A stretch of 64,000 nt of DNA from Macquaria australasica (taxonomy: Eukaryota; Chordata; Actinopteri; Centrarchiformes; Percichthyidae), in NCBI GenBank assembly GCA_005408345.1, contig SEMN01000121.1:1-64000 (forward strand), in the 5' to 3' direction. The number at the start of each line of letters is the position of its first letter. Positions within the stretch are counted from its first letter, which is position 1. Shown piece after piece: positions 24,341 to 35,795 of the stretch. The notes beneath the pieces are model-generated. The model did no database searches and was not told the origin of the DNA. It saw only the letters and a program-made list of their open reading frames with translations. Made by a program: the position numbers and the translations under genes.

Positions 24341-27257
24341 ACTATCAGAATCACTAACCTATATCTACAACCTAAATTATAATATTTGTTCAATGAAATT
24401 GTATTAATTTACTTCCAATAGCCTATTCTCTTTTTTTGTAACGCTTCTCTTGGCTGCGCCGCTTCCCGTCCATGTCTGTGGATTATCGATGTTTCGTCCA
24501 ATCAGATTTCAGTCTCTATGTGCTGCCAGGGGCAATCTAATCTGCCCAGGGCCTTCAGAATCAGTAGTGCAGGCCTACCTTAATTAAACTATATGTCAGG
24601 GGTTTGGCTGCTCTTCTCTCTTGTCCCTCCCTAGTGTCTGCTGTTTGCCCTTTTCCCTGTGTTCCTGTTGTTGTCAGTCTGTCTCTTGGTGTGTGTGTGA
24701 GTTCGTGGCTGGGCGTGGCTAAGGGATCCAGCTCCAATCATCCTCTGGCACAGCTGTGGCCCATCCACTAATCACCCCTGCAGTCTTCATATACCCAGCT
24801 ACATGAACTGATTCCAATTGAGAACTGTTAAAAAAAAAGACGCAGTTACCGAGAGGCGCTGTACACCGGTCATGTTACAAACCTGACCTGGTTTATAAAG
24901 TGTAGGGACCAGAGAGGCATAAGGTCTAATGTTGGTGAATCAAATTTTTCTCTAGAGGGCTGCAGGTTCCCATTTTGTTTTGTCACCTACGATAGAAAAG
25001 TATCCAGTAAACACCAGGATTTTATTTTGGCAAATATGGTGAATCACAAGGTGCTGTTTAAGAGGCTTTTCACCTTGGTGAAGCAGAAATATTAGTATTT
25101 GTCATCCACACAGGTGTAAATAGTTAAGAGTTTGTGTGGAAACAGTTAATTTTAAATATGAATAACATATGCATAACTGTCGTTTCGAGTAGTCTTAAAG
25201 CCGTTTGAAAGAGGGGATTTTGGAATCCCCACATAAAAGTACATTTCTCTTCAAGAAAGTGAATTTGTCTGAAACTCACTTGTCAAAAAGGAACCACTTA
25301 TTGTGTTTTTCTTTTGATTTGCAGGATTTCCTGTGTGTTATGTTTGAGGCTCAGTGAATTTGGTTCTGCTCTGTCTCCTTTTATTCCTGACAACAGAGAG
25401 CTATTGCATACAAAATCTTTTTTTTTTAAGATCAGATAACACCAAAAAGTATTTTTTCGTTTGCCTAATATTTTTCCCTCCTTGGTTCCCTCTCTGGTGA
25501 GGCGGGAAAGCTTTTTCTTGACGGCAGAGAGAAGGAAGAAGAAGAAAAGGCATAAATCAACATTAAGTTGTCCCATGTGTCAGAAAAGAAGTCCATCCTC
25601 ATACACAAACACTCGTACATGTGAATATACACACACAGCCTTGCAAAAGCACAAGCAACTGCCAAACAGGAATCCACATCAATAAAGTCTAGTTGACTTA
25701 AAGGGTACTTGAACTGTGTTTCTTAGGCCCCAAAACGGTCCTGGGTATTAATTCTAATTTGTGAGATCTACCATCTAAAACCTAAGTAACTGTTGAAAAA
25801 ATAATGGCATGCTTTGAACGAGAGGAGGTACTTTAAGATCTTGACAGAGCCAATAAAAGGTAAGACCATCCGCAGACATCATATGATGAGCATCCACTAA
25901 CTCATCATGTTTTTGTTCCCCCGTCTCTTTCCTTCTCTGTTTCCATGTCTCATTCCTGCTGTATCTTTCCTATTACTTGTCTCTTCAAATATAATGAAAT
26001 GAGCCTAATGACTAAAAATTCAAATACAAGCTGTATTCACATGAAGTGAAAAAAAACATCCCCAGCCACTTAAGGGTTATGTGAAAGCAGGCACGTAGTT
26101 TGTCTTCTACTCTGACATGGGTCCAGTGCCAGTCTCATGCTAAGAAGTTTCATTCTGCTGTGAATAAATGTTTACTTTTTAGTTGTGCTTCTCATTTAAT
26201 CATGACCAAAACCTTCCCCAACCTCAAGGAAAGTTGTGTTACATTTTGCTAACCCTTTCACATGACAAGTGAGTGAAAATGGCTTTCCAAGTTTTTCAAC
26301 TGCCACAAAATTCTTTCATGGTGGTGTGTGGGAGGAATCGTCATTATGTCCTATTGTAATTGCACTTTGTTTAGCTCATTTATAGGACCGCTTTAAGCCT
26401 TAGGACTTTTCTATAGGTGAAATATCTTGATCTCATTCAGTATTCGCTAAGCACCGCCCCACTTCGTTACTGTCGCTACGTTTGTTAAGCCTTTCGTTTT
26501 CACACAGCACATACTTACAATGATAAAAGCGACAAACTTACTTACAAATTCTTTAAACAATGGGCCCTTTATTTCAGGCAGAGGTAGACAAAAGCAGGCT
26601 TCTTATTTCTAGGCAGCGCTGATTTTGCCAGTTGAAATGACAACTGTCTGGCACTTTTTTTATCAGCTGTAGCTAGAGAGTTAATTAAGCTACTGTTAAC
26701 TCGGATGAGTTTGTTGAAAATGTTGTTTCCAGCTGACTTGTTTAAATTGAGAATCATGTTGTTGGGTCTCAAATATGCACTTGATGGCTATCTACACGAT
26801 AATGTGCTGGATTGATAGAAAGACTAATGCTAAAGCTACATGTCCCAAAAAAAAAAAAAGACAACATCCTCACCAGGCAGAAGACATGTAACCTAACAGA
26901 ACATCAAGAAACAGCATTGTTATTGTATTGCAGTAGATGGTGATAAGTTCACTGTTCAGGGCAGGAGTCTTGCAAATGGTCTAACTGTGATCACTACTTT
27001 GACCCTGTTGTTTGTCAACGTGTCAGTATGTCACAGGAACTTCTGTGGGAAAAAAAAACAGAGGTGCTCCTTCTCACAGCCCTGTGTTTTGTTGTTGGGG
27101 TCTCGACTCTCCTAATGCACAAGAACCATAAACCCGTTAACAACTCTTAACTCTGATTCTCTCATGACCCCCTGTACCCCCTGGCTCTGCTGTTTTCACA
27201 GATGGTGTTAACTGGGGGTTTGTGTTGCTGTCAAAATTTGAAAAAGAGAGGGAATTA

Positions 27258-27360
27258 AGGTGATTGGGGACTTCCGGGACTTCCGGTGGCAAATGCCGTG
27301 ATTTGATTGGACGGGGGCGGGACTTCCGGTGATGACGTGACGCGTTCTGATTGGGACCTG
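27258..27360. promoter_or_regulatory. Compact TATA-less promoter-like cluster
   Basis: Within about 100 bases there are three ETS-type CTTCCGG sites (27271, 27280, 27323) and three GATTGG (inverted CCAAT) boxes near 27262, 27305 and 27348. A GC box (GGGGGCGGG) lies at 27313 and a CRE-like TGACGTGA at 27333. GATTGG and CTTCCGG alternate, suggesting internal duplication. No transcript can be assigned to it. An LTR or retroelement promoter is an alternative. Confidence 0.45.
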
Positions 27361-27940
27361 TCAACCCGTTTGATGAGAAGGTGTATCTATTTCTCTCTAA
27401 TAACTACAACCATAATAACCATATCAATAACTAGTAAAGGTTGAAGGGTTTTGGAGTTCTGAATATTAGAGGTTGGCAGAATGCATTCTTTATTAAATAG
27501 ACCAGAATGTATATTCAAAAGCGTTTATTTAACAAATAACAAATCACACAACAGTTAATCTAACTGATATGTATTTAACAAAAACAAAAAGGAGTGTGTG
27601 TGTGCATGTCGGTGCGTGCCACATAGAATGTGTGTATTTTCCTTTGTTCTGCCTGTGTGTTGTGCACGTGCACGAGCAAGAACACACGTGTTAGGCCTGA
27701 AACCAAAAGAGCACGTGGAGTGGGAGCTTTAAATTTCCTCTCCACGTGTGTGGAGGCCAAATCCAAACGTATGTGTATGTGATGGTCATGACTGCATGAC
27801 TGTGATGCCAGGTTAGAAAAGAGGGTGGTTAGTTTGCATGCAAGACCCTGTGTCTGTGTAAAGCATAGCTGACATCAACTTAACTCTGTGGCAAAGCCAA
27901 TAACCCAATAAAGCAATAAAGCTCAGGTGATAAACCAGTT

Positions 27941-28147
27941 CACTTCAGTTCAGTTTTATTTATATAGCGCCATATCATAACAAAGTTATCTCAGGGCTCT
28001 TTTTCAAACAGAGCAGGTCTAGACCGACTCTTTATATTTACAGAGACCCAACAGTTCCCACCATGAGCAGCACCAGGAGACAGTGGCAAGGAAAAACTCC
28101 CTTTTAACAGGTAGAAACCTCGAGCAGAACCAGAACCAGAACCAGGC
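27941..28147 (-). mobile_element. 5'-truncated LINE-2 3' tail
   Basis: On the - strand it repeats the 3' end of the LINE-2 copies at 41190 and 56067: GGTTTCTACCTGTTAAAAGG, TCCTTGCCACTGTC, GGTGGGAACTGTTGGGTCTC, AAGAGTCGGTCTAGACCTGC and the TATATAAATAAAACTGAA end. Only about 200 bases of the element are present. Confidence 0.85.
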
Positions 28148-30158
28148 TGAATCTAACATCATTTTAAGTCGACACTGATGCCATGCCAATATAGTGATTT
28201 TGCCGGGGTATTAAGAGTGGAGCGGAGTTAAGTAAAAACACACAACGATGTTTGGATTTCAAAGAAATTGGTACTGTAATCGATTTAGAAGAGCCTCGAC
28301 AGCAGCGATCTATCTTGTCTGTAGCGGTCACTATTGTTGTTATTACTCCTCCTTGGTTCTGGCGCACTGCTTGACAACATCTTGACAACAGTGTTAGTCC
28401 CGCCCATGGTGCTGACTGGTTAATCGTTAATTGCCCCACGGCGCTCATTGGACCAATCGCTTTTTAACCAAGAAACCGCCTCTTCCAGCAACACAAGAGC
28501 ATGTTCATGCTCTCAGGTGGTGTGTTTGTAGTTTCAAAGGTGATCTGAAGAAAGTGATGTGAAGTCTTTCATATATTTCACAATTTTATTTAAATAATAT
28601 TAATCATTTTATATAGAAAACATGGATCTTAAAAGCTGTTATGTCAGTATCATGATTAGCACAATAAAGATGCATTTGGAATCACATACTATCTAGAGAG
28701 TGTGTAGTAAGCATCACATTCAGTTGGCATCTATAAATTCATGAAGCCTTGAATTTATGAATACATTCCTTTTATCATACATCAATAATAATGTCAGAGT
28801 GTGCTGTGGTTATTGTTCAACTCCATAGCTACTGTTGCTATGGACACTGAGACAACTAAGTGTTATCAACAGGTAAGTGCTGAACTAGAAGTTAGTTTAC
28901 ATGTTAGCTAGCATACATACCTTGAGTTAGTACATACCTTGATAATCAAAAATGAACTGATCAAAAAATAATTTATATCCCTTGTCCAACTTTGACCTTT
29001 TCACATTTCCTTTAAATTTGTCAATAAAACGGACATCTGCAATGGTAACTTTTGGCAGAGAAAACATGCAGTGATAAAAGATCATAGCAGCATGACTGGA
29101 AGTAAAGTTTCCCTACTCCCGGGCTGTGTCACCATATTGTGAAATAGGCCTATTAATAGCATTGCTCCACCCACCTTCAACCAGAGCAGAGGTCCAATCA
29201 GACAGAAGATCTATCTGAACACACATGTGTGAGTGTGCAGGAGCTCTAAAGATCATCATAAAAAAAAAATCAATACAAGACAAAATAAAAGATGATACAA
29301 GATTAAAAGAACAGCAATAAAATCATAAAAACATTCCATTAACAGTATTAAATGTATAAAGGCGAAAAAAATAAATGCACATTTATAGAAAAGGTTTACT
29401 TCACCCCATGACTACATCCACTGATCACCAGTGGTCCGGACCAGCTGGAATCACCAGACTGGACCACTTGATTTGTCAAGTGGAAATCTCCCAAAATTAC
29501 ATTCTGTTTACTGTGAAATTCTCTTTTTGTGTTTCAGTGTTTCCTCGTTGAGCTGCAGTGGAGGGACAGTAACACAAAGAGGTGATTTTGTACCTAACAG
29601 ACTTTGGAAGATACCTACTTGATGTGTTTAACTCAGACTGTTGCAGCCTCATATTAACTTCAGATAAACTTTACAAGTAATTTTTGCACAGAACGAGGAC
29701 TGTGGATTTTGTCCTCCATCACTTATAAATTACATAAAAAGGGATCTCTTCACAGCCAGTATGGACAGGAAAAATTACAGCGACCAATAACTCTTTGAAT
29801 GTTCTTCTGAAGATGTGAGACAGACTTAAACATGTGAACCTATCCTTTAACTCACTTTGCAACAGCCTCAGTTTGAAAGTTATTGTGCACTTGTTGAACA
29901 TGTTTTCCTGGCAGCAGTTCACAAGGTGATAAAAAACGAAGCTCTTTATATCACTGTATAAAACCTACAGGGGAAGTCAAATATATGAATGGACAGGTTT
30001 AGACAGTTGTCTGTTTATCTTCATTGAAGAGATTACTATTCTTGATATAATCACCTCACAGTATGATTTCCCTGTGGAAGTTCAAGCTCCTGAAGCACCC
30101 ACTGAATCGACGGCTACTCTTGCATCTTTAAGAGTAATTTCAGTAAGGTACGTGTCTC

Positions 30159-31806
30159 TTAGATGATCCCTGATGGTAGAAGTTCCTGCTCTTCATCATC
30201 TGACCCACTAGAGGATCTGCAACAGCATGCTGTGAAAAACCTCCAAATACTCTTCCAATTGTGTGTAACAAAAGGCTGCAATCGTCTCTGTGCAGTTTCT
30301 CTCGGTGCCTCATTAGGTCCAGCTGCCTGACCTTGATGGGTTCTTTCAGCTTCATTAATGAACGTCTCAGCCATCTTGAACATGTCAGAGGTGCAGTGCT
30401 TTCCTCCGTTAGTTGTTACCAACTCATCGATTTTATTCATGAAGTTCTGAACTTGCCGTCTGCTTTTTCTTCCTTTGTTGTCAAACATGCAGTATCTACC
30501 ACCACACATGGAGACCAGTTCTGACACACAGCTGTTGGACTGGACCTTCTGATTAATGGACTGACCACCCAGCTCATCTCCATGAGTAAAAAGCACCATG
30601 GCGTAGTTTGGAGCATCACTGCCAAACAGGTTTGGTAGCATCCGAAGCAAGTTAGTGTCTTCTCTGGACATCCTGCCAATCTTCACCACAATGATGAAGG
30701 CATGTGGTCCTGGAGTGGCCTCTACTATCAACTTCATGATCTCCATGTACAGCTGTTCAGGAGTCAGAACTTCACCAGTGAATCCTGGAGTGTCCACCAC
30801 TGTGACCTGACGACCCTCCACTATGGCTGTTTTAGAGACAGTCTCAGTACTGACTGAATTAAAACCACTGGCTGATTTAAACTGATCTGATCCCAGGATG
30901 GTGTTTCCTGATGCACTCTTCCCTCCTCCAGGTAGACCGAGCAGCACAATCCTTGTTTCTGCCAGCCTGACTGACTCCCCAGAACTTGCAGCTGGAGGAA
31001 AGAAAACATAAAGTGCATGAACAATATAACATTACCTTTTCATAACTACTGACTGGCTTTAAAGATGCACACAATGTGTCCCACCAATGATGCCCTTCAG
31101 CTCTGGGACAGCCCCACCCTGTACTTTACTTACTTCGCAGTGGTTTTCTGCCAGAACTACATCAAGTTTTCAGTGTAGTGTTTAAAACAGCAATTATACA
31201 TGATAACATGATACCTGATAGATGAGATTGCTGGTCACTGCTTTGAATGTGACCTGACTTTATCAGCAGCTCTCTGACTTGTTCCTGTCCTCCATTTTCA
31301 TTATTGAACAGATGAAACTTCCCCTTAAACATTTTAACAATGTCTGGAAGTGAACCTTCTTCATCTTCAAAGATAAAATCATCCACTGACATCTTCTTCA
31401 AGGCGTCACCATTTGTGAAAAGCATACAGCTATTTTCCAAACCATCATCCCCGAGGACCGGGATAGTTGCCCTCAGAGCCTTGTCTTGTTCGGCTGTGAA
31501 CCGTCCAACGCTGAGAACCACCAGAAAAAGACAAGGTCTGGAGGACTGCAGGACAACCTGACACCAGTTTTTAATCTCCTCCTCACGACCTAATATTCCT
31601 GGAGTGTCGGTCACTGAGATCTGTTTCCCAAACACAGTTTCAGTTGCTTCAGTGATGTTTTTCGTCAGTGATTTGAGGGAAGGCCCTGACTCGAACGCCT
31701 GGCATCCCAGAATGGTGTTTCCTGAAGCACTTTTCCCAACTCCAGTGTTTCCCAGAAGGACAATGGTGAGACCTGGATCTGGACTTGGATCTGGACCTGG
31801 ATCCAT
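30159..31806 (-). CDS. Two-domain AIG1-type GTPase (GIMAP family)
   Basis: Two coding exons, 31806-31215 and 30991-30159, join in phase 1 (a GCT Ala codon spans the junction) to give 474 aa. Domain 1 (about residues 13-180) has P-loop GNTGVGKS (19-26), DTPG, and TNGD where other GTPases have the guanine motif. Domain 2 (about 210-400) has GLPGGGKS (216-223), DTPGFTGE and FTHGDE. Both carry SASGNTILG after the P-loop, diagnostic of AIG1 domains. The C-terminus has a cysteine cluster (FFTACCCRSS), a possible lipid-attachment site, and an acidic end. GIMAPs control lymphocyte survival on intracellular membranes, and multi-domain forms resemble GIMAP8. The ATG follows an acceptor (TCTCCAG ending at 31828) by about 20 bases, so an upstream exon is likely. 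The next GIMAP gene at 35796 points the opposite way. Confidence 0.9.
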
Positions 31807-32809
31807 GTTTGAGCAACACAAAACCTGCTGGAGACAACAAAAAGGACTGAGATAACTTACAAAACTTTTATTGTTTTTCTGGAAATTCTTCTAACTCCTT
31901 CTGCAAATATATAAGGAGACTTTTTTTAACACATCTTACATTCAATACAATACAGCATTATATGCTAATATGTGCTAATGTTACAATATGTGGTACACGC
32001 TGTATGTCATTATACCTACTTCAACTTGGCCTAAAATAAACTATAGGATGTGCCTTTAAAGGAGAAGTCCGAAGAAGCTTCCCATGGTTCAGCAGCAATC
32101 CTCAAATTCCTTGAAACTGAAAGTCTTCCCCTCTCCAAGAGGAGGTGTCACTCCTACAGAGAGTGGCTTATTGGATCGACCTTAAACACTGTGGCCTGAA
32201 CTGGACATACGTTATCCAGGGTGCAAATGCTCAGGCCATGGTCCTGGGTAGTTCGTTGGCACAACTGACCATGGCTCTGGGGTTTATTTGGGTCAGTCTG
32301 GATTGGCAGATACAGTCCAAGCAGCTGTTATGGAAACCAGTATAGCTTTGGGCCTGCAGCAGAGGCTGCCCCGTATTAGGCACATAAGAACAAGTAGCAC
32401 ACACAGTCCATCCAGCCTGCACAATCAAGACCTCCTGCTCACAGACCACCAGGGACGCTTCTCTGGTAGGGGCTGTGCAGCGTCGGGGGTGCTGGTGAGA
32501 CTTGGTATATGAATAATTGACCCACTCCTGAGAGTGAGGGCAGGAGCAGGATATTACTAATTATTCAATTTGCAAATGACGCGTGACGTGTCATCACTGT
32601 TGTCTATATATTCAAGGTTGTTCATACCCTTGTATTTACCTGAGGAAGACCATTTGTGGTCAAAATGTTGTCATGGTCATGTAGAAATAAAAAACTGGGA
32701 ACAAGATAGCAGGGTGTAGGTACTTTTTTGTTTTGTTTGTGCAGGCTATTTTTACTCAGCACCTGCAAAAATCCAGCCTCAAGTACCCAGAACTGTTGGA
32801 ATAGCCCTG

Positions 32810-33260
32810 TCCCAGGAAATGGATCCCCTCCAAACTGATCTCCAAACTCGGTGACCTTGGCATCAACACCTCCCTCTGCAACTGGATACTGGCCTCCCTA
32901 ACCAACAAACCCCAGTATGTAAGGTTAGACAGCCACACCTCCTCAGCCCTCACCCTGAACAGCGGCATCCCACAGGGCTGTGTGCTGTCCTCTCCTCTAC
33001 TCTCTTCATCAACGACTGCACACCTGTACATGGCTCCAATACCATTATCAAGTTTGCAGAAAACACAATGGTGGTTGGCCTCTCCAGGCCCAGCACCTGG
33101 CAGCCTGTTGCGCCGACAACAACCTGGCCCTCAACAACAAGACGACCAAAGAGCTCAGTGTGGACTTCAGAAAGACCAAAGGCGGCACACATATGGATGG
33201 GGGATCCATATCAAGGGGACGGAGGTTAAGCATGTTGCCAGCTTTAAGTTTCTGGGTAAG
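32810..33260 (+). pseudogene. LINE reverse-transcriptase fragment
   Basis: Pieces in shifting frames read LCNWILASLTNKPQYVRL, LNSGIPQGCVLSS, FINDCTPVHGSNTIIKFAEN and KELSVDFRKTKG, the order found in a fish non-LTR retrotransposon reverse transcriptase. The catalytic FADD-type box has decayed to FAEN. There are at least two frameshifts. The 5' and 3' parts are absent. Confidence 0.8.
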
Positions 33261-33493
33261 TTTTACAGATATATGTGATGAATTAGTGATACAGGTGCTA
33301 TAAATGGAACCTCATTGATGCAACACAGTAGGTGAAACTGCTGTCCTTCTTTTCGTGAATCTACAGAGTTTTATACATCTGGCCCCTGGAGATCTACACT
33401 CCCCAAAACTTAATTCCAAGGTATGTGTTTCCATCTCAAAAAAGAAAAAGCTCACTCTCATCTCCTCATGAAAGCTAATGGCAGAGTGGGCCG

Positions 33494-33820
33494 AGTGTTG
33501 GAGGAAGTACTCAGAGCCTGTACTGCAGTAAAAGTACTAATACCACACTGTACAAATACTCAGTAAAGTGTTCAGTATTAAAGCAGTAAATGAATTTTGA
33601 AATGACAATTAACTTTGCTTTTATAAACTCTTCATGTGTAAAGAAACTCAATCTGTAAAGTAACTAAAGCTGTCAGATAAATGTAGTGCAGTAAAAAGTA
33701 AAAATATTTCCCTTTGAGATGTAGTGGAGTAGAAGTAGAAAGTGACATGATAAACTTCAACTTCACATTTGTACTTAAATACAATACTTGAGTAAATGTA
33801 CTTAGTTACTTTCCAACACT
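33494..33820. repeat. Non-autonomous element of the ACTTGAGTA family
   Basis: It begins AGTGTTGGAGGAAGTACTC and ends GTTACTTTCCAACACT, an 8-bp perfect terminal inverted repeat (AGTGTTGG/CCAACACT) within a longer imperfect one. Internally it carries ATTAAAGCAGTAAATG, shared with the element at 343. No clear target duplication is visible. Confidence 0.65.
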
Positions 33821-34965
33821 GCTGACAACTAAGCCAATGATTCATTTCAGAGGAAAAGTGATTTCTGTCAAAAGATGAAGCATAAAATATAACGAATTGA
33901 TTCTATAAAGTAAAACTATGAGATTATGAAAATTATTAAAACGAAAGTAAAAGTAGGCCTACCGAATGCGGTGAAAAGAATATTTTAATGAGTAAAACTG
34001 AATTAGAAATCAAACAAAAAATTCAAATTAAACAAACCTAAAAGCATTTAACAGGTTTTTCAAATGAACTCGTAACGAACTCCAGCTGTAAAGTGTGTTT
34101 TTTTTCCTGTGGGCTCGTTTTATTATTAGCAGCCGGTGAGGCGAGACAAAGATCAAACTGACCTGAAGTCAGTTCGCTGGAGGTTTCTTCTGAGGTCCAG
34201 TCGCTGTTTTTAAAAGTCAGTCCAGGAGGAATCAGACTCCCTCCAACATTTAATCTCTGATCGACCTCCAACAGGCTGCTGGTTGATCAAAATGGTGGCG
34301 ATGCTTCCTGGACGTTTTGGCAGGAAACGGTTTCATTCCATGTTTTTCTAACTCGCTGATCTCAAGTGGAAGACCAAGTTGTTGGAGAAAAATGGAGAAA
34401 AACAGCTTCATCTGACGAGATGGAGGAAAGACAAAAGGCCAGTAAGTTTGATTTGTGGTTTACAGCTTTACACAGTGCTTGCATGTGCGTGTGCGTGAGG
34501 ATCGCGCACTGTTGGGATTACATTATTAATTCAAACTGTAAACAGATTTTTACTTCTTAATGAACTGTTCGGAACGTGTTTAAAGTGGAGAATATTTTAG
34601 CTTTGTCAGTGATTCTTCACTTTCAGTCACAGACATTCATGCAGTTCACATGCTCAGTGTTTTCTTATATTATCAGGCTCGGTGTCTTTAGTTGGAAGGA
34701 AAATGATGTGGAATGATGTAGAAACTAGATTTTAAGAAATAAAAGGACACATATATCCACTACAGTAACTTCTGCAGGTGTGTTTGTAAAAGTGTTTTAC
34801 TTCCGCACCAAAAAAGACGAATTGCACGTGATGTAACAAAAGGGAGAGCGGCAGTTTATCATTAAGAAGTATTGATCCCAGCGCTGCTTTTTACAGAGGT
34901 TGAATACGCACATGACGGACCGCAGTCCCACAGTGATGAGCCTGGCAGGTGTCCAAGAGACCACG

Positions 34966-35215
34966 ATTCAATTCAATTCAGTTTTATTTATATAGCGCCA
35001 TAACAAGGTTATCTCAGGGCACTTTTTCGAGTAGAGCAGGTCCAGACCGACTCTTTATATTTACAGAGACCCAACAGTTCCCACCATGAGCAGCACCAGG
35101 AGACAGTGGCAAGGAAAAACTCCCTTTAACAGGCAGAAACCTCGAGCAGAACCAGAACCAGGCTCTGGGTGGGCGGTCATCTGCCTCGACCAGTTGGGTT
35201 GGAAGGGGGGGGGAT
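34966..35215 (-). mobile_element. 5'-truncated LINE-2 3' tail
   Basis: On the - strand it ends in (TGAAT)n after TATATAAATAAAAC and carries CTTTATATTTACAGAGACCC and the GGCAGATGACCGCCCACC block of the LINE-2 copies at 44150 and 57650. It may extend to about 35340 in diverged form. Confidence 0.85.
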
Positions 35216-35403
35216 ACTAAATGCAGTAATATACACACATATGTGTGTGTGTGTGCGTGCACGCGCGTGTGTTCCTGCAGTTTAATCAATCTGGCTAATA
35301 ATAACAATAATAACGTCAATAATAATGGTAGTATAACAAAAATAGAAATGCTATGTAAACCTGTATTGTAACCTGACTTTCTGCTATTAGTTTCCTTTAG
35401 ATT

Positions 35404-35760
35404 ATACAGTCTCTGTCTGTCTGTCTCTCTCTCTGTCTGTCTCTCTGTCTCTCTCTGTCTCTCTCTCTGTCTCTGTCTCTCTCTCTGTCTCTCTCTGTCT
35501 CTCTCTCTGTCTCTCTCTCTGTCTCTCTCTGTCTCTCTCTCTGTCTCTCTCTCTCTGTTCTGTGCTCGGTAGTGGAGGGTAATTTCACTTTGGGACGTGT
35601 GTTGATGTGAATGTTGTAACATGTTTTTTTGTAAAGTTTGAATAACTGTAAATAAAGGTGTTTTCAAAAATCAAAATCTCTCTCTGTCTCTCTCTCTGTC
35701 TCTTTCTCTGTCTGTCTTACTCTCTATCTGTCTGTCTCTCTCTCTTTCTCTGTCTGTCTA
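35404..35760. repeat. CTGT/CTCT microsatellite, two blocks
   Basis: (CTCTCTGT)n-type tracts at 35404-35558 and 35677-35758 are separated by ~120 bases of unique sequence. The - strand open frame of Arg/Glu/Asp repeats across it is a repeat translation. Confidence 0.9.
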
Positions 35761-35795
35761 AATGAACAGAACCAGACAGGAGGAGAAGACAGAGT

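Larger units (their letters stand above)
23561..30158. other. Repeat-rich spacer between pgap2 and the GIMAP genes
   Basis: No gene could be assembled. It contains the inverted repeat copy at 24037, a hairpin at 24305, a retroelement-like G/T-rich stretch near 24594-24860, a promoter-like cluster at 27258 and a LINE-2 tail at 27941. A - strand open frame of about 62 codons (ATG near 26757, stop near 26570) is followed at once by AATAAA, but I do not recognise it. The 3' UTR of the - strand GIMAP gene must extend into the right edge. Confidence 0.45.
31828..35795. other. Spacer between the divergent GIMAP genes
   Basis: This is the shared 5' region of two GIMAP genes. It contains a dead LINE fragment (32810), an ACTTGAGTA-family element (33494), a LINE-2 tail (34966) and CT/GT-rich microsatellites (35404). 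No further coding exon is supported. Promoters for either gene are not obvious; 34080-34330 is the only stretch free of recognised repeats with mixed composition. Confidence 0.45.

Noticed and set aside
35014..35667. 217-codon open frame rich in Arg/Glu/Asp on the - strand
   Set aside because: It is a translation of the (CTCTCTGT)n microsatellite joined to a LINE-2 tail; no splice or start context.
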